64,000 nt of DNA from an uncultured Leptolinea sp. (GTDB lineage: Bacteria > Chloroflexota > Anaerolineae > Anaerolineales > Anaerolineaceae): the NCBI GenBank assembly GCA_903828565.1, contig CAIKMQ010000009.1, forward strand, positions 62,001-126,000. Direction: 5' to 3'. The notes beneath the pieces were generated by a model. The model was not told the DNA's origin. It ran no database searches and saw only the letters and a list, made by a program, of their open reading frames with translations. Positions 56,304-64,000 of this stretch are shown here, piece after piece (positions within the stretch are counted from its first letter, which is position 1; each line of letters opens with the position of its first letter). Made by a program: the position numbers and the translations under genes.

Positions 56304-59300
56304 TCAGTTTTTCTCATTCCCCTTATGATCCCGGATGACCCGGTTCAAGATCTCAGTCAGATTGTCCATCGGCACGGGCTTTCTGATATATTCATTTGCG
56401 CCAGCCAGCAGATACTTTTCCCGGTCGGCAGGCAGGCAATAAGCAGACATCATAATGACCGGTGTGCGAGCCAACTGCTCCTCCGGCAGGAAGCGGATCT
56501 GCGGTAACACAGTGATGCCATCTGATTCCGGCATGAACACATCGGTCACAACCGCATCCGGCCGCTCGCTGTGCAACAGTTCCACTAATTCCCGGCCGGT
56601 ACGACCGGTGATTACATTGAAACCGCGGGAGGTCAAAGCGCCAGCGTAGGTCTTCAGGATGATCTCCTGATCATCCACCAGCAAGATCGTGTGTTTCGCA
56701 TCTGCCAGAATTTTGGCCTCTGTTTCTTCATGTGCCATCATGGGCAGGCAGACAGTGAAGCGGCTGCCTTTTCCCGGTTCGCTTTCCACAGACACACTGC
56801 CACCCTGTACATCCACCAGCCTGGCAACCAGCGCCAGGCCGAGGCCGGTGCCGCTGAACTGCCGAGAAAGGCTGCTATCCAACTGCGTAAATGGCAGATA
56901 GAGCCTGGGCAGATCCTCCTTGCGGATGCCCACGCCATGATCCCAGACTGTGAAGCAGGCAATGCCTTGTTCTTCATCGACATTTACTTCCAAACCCAGC
57001 TCCCCACCCTCGGGCGTGAATTTAACAGCATTTGAAAACAGATCGCCGAGGAGTTGTTTAAAGCGGCGCCCATCCGCATGGATGCGAACATCGCTGGTGG
57101 TGGCAGAGAAAGAGGTCTTCTGCCCCCTGGCCACCGCCTGCGGCGTGATGGAACGCAATGCAGACATGGCAATTTCGAGCGCGTGGATGTCTTCCAACTC
57201 CAGATCCATTGAATTCGTCACCAGTTTGGAATAATCAATGATGTCATTCACCAGTTCCAGCAGGCGGTTCGCGCTTTCTTCGACCTTCTGCAGGGCATCC
57301 TGCTGCCTGTCATTCAACTCACCCAGGTTCTTCATCAATAAGACGCTGGTAAGGCCGAGTACTCCGGTCAACGGTGTGCGCAGCTCATGGCTCATGTTGG
57401 AAAGGAATTCATCCTTGGCGCGGGATACCAGCGCCAACTCCACATTCGCCTGGGAGAGTTCATCGCGGCTGCGCTGCAATACCTCTTCGATCTTCTTGCG
57501 TTCGCTGAAATCCACGATCGTGGCACGCGCGCCGCTATATTCACCGAGGTTATCAAACACCGCGTCTACATTGATCAGGGCTATAAATGTGCTGCCATCT
57601 TTCCGCACCAATTCATATTCTTCATCCCTTAATTGTCTTCGCTGAATTAACATGGGGAAGTCACGGATGAATCTTTCGCGGCCGGCCGGGGTTAACAGGT
57701 CTGTTACTTTCATGTTGCCGGTCACTTCTTCCGTGGTGTAACCCAGCCAGGTAAGAGCGGTGGCATTGATCTGGGTAATGATGCCTTCACGATCGAGCGA
57801 GTGATATCCCACCGGGGCGCTGTCATATAGATCCTGCAACTCGGCAGTCCGTACTTTGACCATCTCTTCCAATTCCAACGATAACTGGCGGTAACGCTCT
57901 TCACTGCGAGCAGTGGCATCCACCGCTGCCTGGCGTTCTGTGATATCCATCGAGAAAAGGATGAGGCCTTCAGCGGTTGGCTGGCAGCGTACTTCGAACA
58001 GGCGGGTGGAGCCATTCGGGTAGTCATACGAAAGATTCCCGATAGATACTTCACCCTTCTCCAGTGCCCGCTGAGCAAATTGGAAGACTTCCAATTCTTC
58101 CACCCCAGGCCAGGTTTCAGTTAAAGTTCGCCCCAATAGATCGGCTGTTGGCCGCTGATATTGTTGCTCGGCCGCCCGGTTGATATAGGTGTAGCGCATA
58201 TCCTTATCCAGCAGCTGTACCCCTTCCCACATGTTATCAATCAAACTACGGAAGCGGCTTTCACTCTCAATCAGGAGCTTTTGAGCCGCATGCTGCTCGG
58301 TAATATCGGTGGTGACCAGCAGCAGGCCATCCGGCAGCGGTTGTATGTTCCATTCATACCAACGTTCCTGCCCATCGGGGAAGGTGTACGAACTTTCTAT
58401 TCTCGCCGGTATCTTTTCCTGGTTGCATTTTAATTCCAGAAGATAGAAATCAGAGGTCTCGATACCCGGCCAACAGGAGGCAACCGTGCGGCCGAGCAAT
58501 TCTTCTTTATTACGCCTGCCTTGCTCCTCTGCTGCCTGGTTCAGGTAGACATAACGCATCTCGTTGTCCAGCAAGGTTATCCCGTCATTCATCGAAACCA
58601 TGACATGAGCTAAGCGGGCTTCGGTTGCCTTTAATTTTATCCCGCTGCGATTGCTCTCGATATACACACCCAGGCGCATCGCCAACGCGCGGAGCAAGTG
58701 CCACTCTTCAGGTAGAAAAGGATCTTCATCACCTGATGAGAATTCCCGGGTGTAGCCCACCTCAATGAAACCTACCACCTGTTCCTTAACTATCACATCC
58801 ACCCGCTGGGTACGGACGGGTTCCTGGAACCCTGCAGAGAAGTGATCCACACCATCCAGCTGCACTCTGGCGACAGCGGATTGGATGTACTGCCAACCGG
58901 CAGGCAAATTGTCTGCGAGAATCTGACAAATTTCGGCCTCTGTCAGCCCGTGGGATTCTGCCAGGCTGTTGAACGTGTACAGGGTGGTCAGTTCTTTCAG
59001 GCGTTCCTGCAACTGGCTATCCTTGTCCCGCTGTTCGGTCACGTCTAGAAATGTGGCATATACCTGGTAAGGTTTATCCTCCCCCGGGTGAAACTCCGGG
59101 ATGGCATCGATGCGGATCCAGTGATATTTCTCGTCCTGCGGGTGGAAGACCCCCATGATGACATTGTGAACCTGTTCTCCCGTTTTCAGCGCGAGCATGG
59201 CAGGGTGGGTATCACCGGGGAAATCACTGCCATCCTCATGGATCGCCTTCCAGCGCGAGTCCACCGAGGTGCGGCCCATCATCTGGTCCACGGTCAACCC

Positions 59301-59468
59301 GAGGATGCGTTCGGCAGCCGGGTTGCCATAGATGATCGCCCCCTGCGCATCCTGATAGACCACCCCCAGGCTCATGGTCTCGATCAACCGCGTGCCGGCG
59401 GGCAAAATATACGGAGCTGGTACCTGGTTATTCCCCTGTAAAGCGGTTTTTTGTTTAGCGGGCATCAT
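56304..59468 (-). CDS. PAS-rich hybrid histidine kinase with one receiver
   Basis: A 1054-residue soluble kinase: N-terminal PAS (TRLIETMSLGVVYQDAQGAIIYGNPAAERILG), a GAF-like part, three further PAS domains including GYHSLDREGIITQINAT, HisKA with MSHELRTPLTGVLGL, HATPase with NAVKFTPEGG and GTGLGLALVARL, then one receiver (DVFMPESDG). No signal peptide or membrane helix. It ends 28 bp before the relic fragment. AT 59468 the ATG is 19 bp after the next gene's stop. Confidence 0.93.
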   Translation of the reverse strand: MMPAKQKTALQGNNQVPAPYILPAGTRLIETMSLGVVYQDAQGAIIYGNPAAERILGLTVDQMMGRTSVDSRWKAIHEDGSDFPGDTHPAMLALKTGEQVHNVIMGVFHPQDEKYHWIRIDAIPEFHPGEDKPYQVYATFLDVTEQRDKDSQLQERLKELTTLYTFNSLAESHGLTEAEICQILADNLPAGWQYIQSAVARVQLDGVDHFSAGFQEPVRTQRVDVIVKEQVVGFIEVGYTREFSSGDEDPFLPEEWHLLRALAMRLGVYIESNRSGIKLKATEARLAHVMVSMNDGITLLDNEMRYVYLNQAAEEQGRRNKEELLGRTVASCWPGIETSDFYLLELKCNQEKIPARIESSYTFPDGQERWYEWNIQPLPDGLLLVTTDITEQHAAQKLLIESESRFRSLIDNMWEGVQLLDKDMRYTYINRAAEQQYQRPTADLLGRTLTETWPGVEELEVFQFAQRALEKGEVSIGNLSYDYPNGSTRLFEVRCQPTAEGLILFSMDITERQAAVDATARSEERYRQLSLELEEMVKVRTAELQDLYDSAPVGYHSLDREGIITQINATALTWLGYTTEEVTGNMKVTDLLTPAGRERFIRDFPMLIQRRQLRDEEYELVRKDGSTFIALINVDAVFDNLGEYSGARATIVDFSERKKIEEVLQRSRDELSQANVELALVSRAKDEFLSNMSHELRTPLTGVLGLTSVLLMKNLGELNDRQQDALQKVEESANRLLELVNDIIDYSKLVTNSMDLELEDIHALEIAMSALRSITPQAVARGQKTSFSATTSDVRIHADGRRFKQLLGDLFSNAVKFTPEGGELGLEVNVDEEQGIACFTVWDHGVGIRKEDLPRLYLPFTQLDSSLSRQFSGTGLGLALVARLVDVQGGSVSVESEPGKGSRFTVCLPMMAHEETEAKILADAKHTILLVDDQEIILKTYAGALTSRGFNVITGRTGRELVELLHSERPDAVVTDVFMPESDGITVLPQIRFLPEEQLARTPVIMMSAYCLPADREKYLLAGANEYIRKPVPMDNLTEILNRVIRDHKGNEKN

Positions 59469-59487
59469 TTCCTCCGGTTAGAGTCCA

Positions 59488-62400
59488 TCAGCTTTGCCTG
59501 GTTCGGGCTTCGGTTACAATCTCAGCGATCTGCGCAGCCAGGCGGTCCAACTTGATGGGTTTGCTGATGTACTCATTGGCACCTGCGCCAAGGCACATCT
59601 CTTTATCTCCCGGCATGGCCAGGGCGGTGATGGCTACGATGGGTAAATTTGCCATAGCCTGGTCGGGGAGTTTGCGGATCTCACGGATGGCTGTCAGGCC
59701 ATCCATCACCGGCATCTGCACATCGGTCAGGATGATATCCGGTTTGGCATCGGCGAGCATATCCAACAGCTGCCGGCCGTTCTTTACAGTCACCACCTGG
59801 TAGGAGCGTGTGCGCAGGAAATCTGCCAGGGTTTCGAGGATGACATCATTATCATCCGCCAGCATCACGCGGATGCTCCCCGGCGCCGCAGCTGCTCCGG
59901 CATCGGCGCCATGCACGGTTGCCAACTTCAGGATCTCTTCTTTGAGATTCTCAATACTAAAAGGTTTGACTAACGAAGCCGCAGCTCCCAATTTACTAAA
60001 TCGTCTCGGATCTTCTTCCACTGAGGCGATGATGATGGGGATGAAAGCCGTGCGTTTATCCTGCTTCAAATTTGCCAGCACCTCTTCACCGGGGATGTCC
60101 GGCAAGCCGATATCCAACAGGATGAGGTCCGGATGGTAAGAGACAGCGGCTTCCACCGCGCCCTTGCCCTGGCGCAGCGGAATGCCTTCCACGCCCAGGC
60201 GGCTTAAGTAATCCATGATCTGTTTCTGATGGATCTCAACGTCTTCAATGACGAGGGCGGTTTTAATGTTACGAATCTTTTCGACTTCACTGTACACCGG
60301 CTGAGTGGCTGAGCCCGGTTCCCAGGGCAGGGTGATGCTGAAGCGGCTGCCTGTGCCGTACTCGCTTTCCACGCTGACGCTGCCGCCGTGCATCTCCGCC
60401 AGGCGCGCCACGAGTGACAGGCCCAGGCCGGTACCGCTCTGGCTGCGGGTCAGGCTGCTATCCAGCTGAGTGAAGGGTTTAAAGAGCTTACCCAGGTCTT
60501 CTGGCTTGATGCCGGCGCCTTTATCCCAAACGGTTATCCGAACAAAGTGATCATCTTCCGAGCCGGTGACTTCCAACCCCAGCTGGCATTGCTGCGGGGT
60601 GAACTTGATGGCATTGCTCAGCAGGTTGACAACCATCTGCTTCAAGCGTCGCGCATCCGCCCTGAGGGTGGCCGCGGGCACATTGGTGGTGAAGTTCACC
60701 ACCTGGTGTTTCTGGTGTGCCATCCCCTTGGTAAGCTGCAAGCTGGCCTGGCAGATCTCTGAAACAGAGACCTGTTCCAATTGAAGCTCCAGCTTATCCG
60801 CTTCGATCTTGGAAAGGTCTAGAATATCGTTGATTAGTTCCAGCAGGTGGCGCCCGCTGCTTTCCACATTCGTTAACGCAAAGCGTTGTTTTTCATTGAG
60901 CTCACCGTAGGTTTCCATCTGTAAGGCTTCGGTGAGACCCAGGATACCCGTGAGCGGTGTACGCAGCTCATGGCTCATACTGGCCAGGAACTCATCTTTT
61001 AATCTTGAGGCCTTCGCCAGTGCCGTATTGGCGGCATTGAGGTCATCACGGCTCCTCTCCAGGGCATCCTGGGCTTTTTTTCGTTCAGTATTGTCGAAGA
61101 CCGTTGTCCGGCTTGAGAGGTATTTACCGTCTTCATCATAGATGGCAGTAGAATTCACCAGCACCGGCAAGTGAGTACCGTCTTTGCGCACAAAGGTGAT
61201 TTCCACGTCGCGCACCCAGCCGCGCTCCTTGAAGATCGGGTAGATCCCCAGAAAGTCTTGAAAACTCTCGGGAGTCATCAGATCGGTGGTCTTCATCTTG
61301 CCAATCATTTCTTCCCGGGTGTAGCCCAGCCAGGACAACTCGGTATCGTTGATCATGTGGTAATACCCATCCGGGTCCAGGGAGTGGTAGCCGGTTGGCG
61401 CATTGTTGTACAGGTCTTGAACTTCGGCTGTCCTCTCTTTGACCTTCTCTTCCAGCTCTTCGCTCAGCAGGCGGTATTTCTCTTCACTTTCAACCAGCGC
61501 CTGCTGCACGCGGATGGCCTCGGTAATATCACGGATAATCAGAACCACTTCCTGCTCATCCTGGTTGGCTACCGCGCGAGCTTCGTAGATTCTCTCTTCG
61601 TTCATCATCAACGAATAGGTATAAGTTACCGGCAGGCCGGTGGTAAAGGCGCGTTCGCTGGCGTCCTTGAACATCTTGACTACATCCGCCGGCATCACAT
61701 GATCGATCTTCTTACCCAGGAACTGCTCAGGGAGAATATAAAACTGCATGGTTGGCGGCAGATTAAAATCTATAAAGGTGCCATCCCGTTTGAGCCTGAA
61801 GAGCAGGTCCGGAATTGCTTCCACCAACGCACGATTCTGATGCTCGCTGACCTCCAGATCCTGCTCCGCTTTCTTTCTGCTGGTAATATCGCGGAAGTTG
61901 ATAACGATACCGCCAATCGCCGGATCAGCATTGAGGTTGCGGTAGGTACTTTCGATCCAGTGCCAACTCCCATCTCTGCCTTTGGAACGGTACTCGATGG
62001 TGATCACCTGGGACGGATCCCCGCGGACGATACCCAGTGTTTGCATGACCAACGGCAGATCGTCCGGATGCGTCAGTGCCACCGGGTTGAGCCGCGAGAC
62101 ATCCTCTTTTTCAAAGCCAAAGATCTCGCGGGCGGTCGGGCTAGCATAAATGAATGTCTTTTGCGGGCCGAGCACTACAATACCATCCGCCGCATTCGCG
62201 ATCAGGGCGGCATTGCGGTCCTGTTCCACTTTCAAGGCTTGTTCGGCTTTTTTCGCTTCGGTGATATTTCGGCCTGTTGAGACAAAATGGGTGATCTTGC
62301 CATCCGCATCGCGGATGGGTGAGATGGTTTTGATCTCGATAAAGAGCTCACCGTTCTTTTTAAGATTATAAAACTCTGCAATGAAGGTTTCACCTTTCAG

Positions 62401-64000
62401 GATGGTCTGCCAGAGGTCTTCATAAAACTTCTGATCGTGCTGGCCAGATTTTAATACCCGGGGGTTCTTTCCGCGGACCTCCGCCAGGGTATATCCAGTC
62501 GTCCGCTCAAAAGCCGGGTTGACATATTCGATATTGCCATCCAGGTCGGTAATGACCACCGCGTCCGCTGCCTGCGTCACCACATGGGATAACTGGCGGA
62601 TCTCCTGGGCTGCGAGGATCCTGTCGGTCACATCCACCACCGTTGCACTGACCACGTCCTGGTGCACGGATGCTGAAACTAACAGGTGTTTTTGCGCCCC
62701 GCGGCTATCCACCACGACAAGCTCTTCATTGATCAACTCTGTACCGGATTCCAGGTTTTTGATCGACTTTTCGAAAGAAGGTGAGCGCACCAGAGTAAAC
62801 AGCCCGTACTTCATCAGGTCGCCAACAGAACCAAAGCCCATGATCTGCGCCATGGAGAGATTTGCGTAGGACAAATGGCCATCGCGGGTAAAGCGCACAA
62901 TCCCTGTCAGGGCATGCTCTGACAGACCGCGGAACTCCGCTTCGGAGCGGGCTAATGCAGTTTCAGCTTTTTGGCGGCTGTGTGTGTAGGCCAGGAACAT
63001 CGAAGTCAGCAGCATACCGCCAAAGAATACCACCCACGCGGTGTATGCATGGTCCGTGAAGACATAAGCAGACCCAGGCTGAGCGATGAAAAGCCAGTTG
63101 CGGTTGCCAATCTTCAGCGTAGTAGACTGATAATTGCCGACCATCAATTCATCCGCGGCCGGGGCGTTCTCCAGGGTCATCTTTTTCTCCGGATCCGGTT
63201 CCGGGTAGCGTAATAAGAAGAACGGGCCGCTGGCATCTGTGATGTCATAAAAGTAGAAGACCAGGTTATGATTTTCCAGTTCACTCAGTGCGACCGATAC
63301 TAGATTCTCCAGATTGAATGCCCCGACTGCCACTCCCTGCAGGTTGGCCCGGCGTTCTTCCAGGGTAGCGGTGGGTTTGCCTTTCTGGTAGATGGGAACC
63401 ACCATGAGGATACCGGTAGCAGGTTTATTCTGCTGCAACAGGGTCAGCGGGCTGCTGAAAACCGCCTCACCGCTATCACGCGCCTGCTGGATCACCACCA
63501 GGCGTGCGGGGCTGGATGCATTGTCATACCCCAGCAAGGCGCGGTTCTGAGCAAATGGTTCAATGAATGTTACCGGATAGTATTCATCCCTTTGAGCGGC
63601 GGGGATGCTTTCGCCATCGTTCGTCTTTTCATAGATGTGGAATCCGTTAAAACCTTCTGCGCGGATAGATTCTTCGTAAGCCGTCCGTTCGTACCCTTTC
63701 ACCCGCGGCGCCCAGGTCAACCCGAGCGTGGTGGGGTATTCCTCCAGAAAGGGTTTTGTAAAATCGAAGAACTCATTGCGCTCCACGCTTTTGGAGGCAG
63801 CAAAGAGCGCACGGATAGCGATGATTGCCTGGGTATCATGGAAGTTCAGGGATTCTTCCAGGATAGCGGTGACTTCTGAAAAATCCTGGCGGACCGTTTC
63901 TCTTGAATGCAGGTGTTCCTCGTTCTGCAGGTACATAAAGACCAGCAGGGATAACCCCAACATGAAAGCGGCCAGCGGGAAGAAGATGGAAGAGCGGAAA
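59488..64000 (-). CDS. CHASE-domain hybrid histidine kinase (5' end beyond window)
   Basis: The frame is open to the window edge; an ATG at 63963 falls inside a membrane helix (FFPLAAFMLGLSLLVFMYLQ), so the true start is upstream. After that helix comes a CHASE-type extracellular domain (to about residue 300), a second helix near 325-345, PAS domains (about five), HisKA (MSHELRTPLTGILGLTEALQ), HATPase and two receivers (DIGLPDIPG; TDVQMPVMDG). More than 1500 residues. Ligand of the CHASE domain is unknown. Confidence 0.9.
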   Translation of the reverse strand, partial: FRSSIFFPLAAFMLGLSLLVFMYLQNEEHLHSRETVRQDFSEVTAILEESLNFHDTQAIIAIRALFAASKSVERNEFFDFTKPFLEEYPTTLGLTWAPRVKGYERTAYEESIRAEGFNGFHIYEKTNDGESIPAAQRDEYYPVTFIEPFAQNRALLGYDNASSPARLVVIQQARDSGEAVFSSPLTLLQQNKPATGILMVVPIYQKGKPTATLEERRANLQGVAVGAFNLENLVSVALSELENHNLVFYFYDITDASGPFFLLRYPEPDPEKKMTLENAPAADELMVGNYQSTTLKIGNRNWLFIAQPGSAYVFTDHAYTAWVVFFGGMLLTSMFLAYTHSRQKAETALARSEAEFRGLSEHALTGIVRFTRDGHLSYANLSMAQIMGFGSVGDLMKYGLFTLVRSPSFEKSIKNLESGTELINEELVVVDSRGAQKHLLVSASVHQDVVSATVVDVTDRILAAQEIRQLSHVVTQAADAVVITDLDGNIEYVNPAFERTTGYTLAEVRGKNPRVLKSGQHDQKFYEDLWQTILKGETFIAEFYNLKKNGELFIEIKTISPIRDADGKITHFVSTGRNITEAKKAEQALKVEQDRNAALIANAADGIVVLGPQKTFIYASPTAREIFGFEKEDVSRLNPVALTHPDDLPLVMQTLGIVRGDPSQVITIEYRSKGRDGSWHWIESTYRNLNADPAIGGIVINFRDITSRKKAEQDLEVSEHQNRALVEAIPDLLFRLKRDGTFIDFNLPPTMQFYILPEQFLGKKIDHVMPADVVKMFKDASERAFTTGLPVTYTYSLMMNEERIYEARAVANQDEQEVVLIIRDITEAIRVQQALVESEEKYRLLSEELEEKVKERTAEVQDLYNNAPTGYHSLDPDGYYHMINDTELSWLGYTREEMIGKMKTTDLMTPESFQDFLGIYPIFKERGWVRDVEITFVRKDGTHLPVLVNSTAIYDEDGKYLSSRTTVFDNTERKKAQDALERSRDDLNAANTALAKASRLKDEFLASMSHELRTPLTGILGLTEALQMETYGELNEKQRFALTNVESSGRHLLELINDILDLSKIEADKLELQLEQVSVSEICQASLQLTKGMAHQKHQVVNFTTNVPAATLRADARRLKQMVVNLLSNAIKFTPQQCQLGLEVTGSEDDHFVRITVWDKGAGIKPEDLGKLFKPFTQLDSSLTRSQSGTGLGLSLVARLAEMHGGSVSVESEYGTGSRFSITLPWEPGSATQPVYSEVEKIRNIKTALVIEDVEIHQKQIMDYLSRLGVEGIPLRQGKGAVEAAVSYHPDLILLDIGLPDIPGEEVLANLKQDKRTAFIPIIIASVEEDPRRFSKLGAAASLVKPFSIENLKEEILKLATVHGADAGAAAAPGSIRVMLADDNDVILETLADFLRTRSYQVVTVKNGRQLLDMLADAKPDIILTDVQMPVMDGLTAIREIRKLPDQAMANLPIVAITALAMPGDKEMCLGAGANEYISKPIKLDRLAAQIAEIVTEARTRQS

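Noticed and set aside
56286-56310. CTGAA-TCCGG-TTCAG inverted repeat as terminator of the 56304 kinase
   Set aside because: Stem is only 5 bp and no T run follows on the minus strand.

Overview
The window looks like a chromosomal segment of a Chloroflexota bacterium, most likely class Anaerolineae. This is inferred from gene content: a DnaD-type primosome gene beside dnaB, FHA and Ser/Thr kinase signalling, Pro/Thr-rich surface linkers (PTPTPT), a CpXC-domain protein, a T-box-controlled serS and very large PAS-rich hybrid kinases. I cannot confirm the taxon without a database search. The segment is densely coding, with genes on both strands, frequent 1-14 bp overlaps, and no insertion sequences, CRISPR arrays, tRNAs or rRNAs that I can see. 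No gap between genes exceeds about 300 bp except the 380 bp before serS, which holds a promoter and a T-box leader.

Layout. 1-1660 (minus): YgjP-type metallopeptidase (cut by the window edge) and a GNAT/FemAB-like acyltransferase. 1803-4283: a membrane protein with a degenerate PP2C-like head. 4296-8346 (minus): a replication operon of bifunctional nuclease, dnaB, a DnaD-like protein and a DnaC-like loader with two complete AAA+ domains in one chain. 8515-13884 (plus): aminotransferase, GAF/PAS histidine kinase, CpXC protein, flavin reductase, AMMECR1 protein. 13933-15362 (minus): DUF4013 membrane protein and two tandem c-di-AMP receptor-like proteins. 15538-18687: class A penicillin-binding protein. 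18699-22560 (minus): GH13 alpha-glucosidase and a degenerate DNA-methyltransferase-like protein. 22684-25492: MBL hydrolase, PlsY-like protein, JAMM peptidase, membrane protein. 25540-28483 (plus): membrane protein and gyrB. 28596-30386: divergent FHA-winged-helix regulator and Ser/Thr kinase. 30388-34848 (minus): GDPD, threonine dehydratase and a GH3 protein lacking catalytic residues. 34932-35615: GT2 glycosyltransferase. 35655-44904 (minus): a nusA operon (nusA, rnpM, infB, rbfA, DHH phosphoesterase, truB, ribF, a double-domain ThyX, HNH protein). 45138-47725: small zinc-ribbon, YbjQ-domain, unknown and lipoprotein genes. 47805-49886: T-box, serS, DUF456 gene. 50002-51628: ferritin, an unknown gene and an alkyltransferase-like protein. 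51644-64000 (minus): three giant hybrid histidine kinases and an HD-GYP response regulator, with a relic receiver fragment between them.

How genes work together. The 8346-4296 operon probably supplies the replicative helicase and its loading machinery. The nusA operon couples transcription, translation initiation, RNA turnover and tRNA modification; ribF, which makes FAD, overlaps the FAD-dependent thymidylate synthase-like gene by 4 bp. The terminal kinase/HD-GYP block probably links environmental sensing to c-di-GMP breakdown.

Most unusual points. A fused double DnaC-type ATPase; a two-domain ThyX in which each half keeps a different part of the signature motif; a DNA-methyltransferase-like protein, a GH3 protein and a PP2C-like protein that each appear catalytically dead; two symmetric divergent promoter regions (25498-25530 and 34897-34925) with apparently leaderless starts; and a serS T-box whose specifier loop carries the serine codon UCC.
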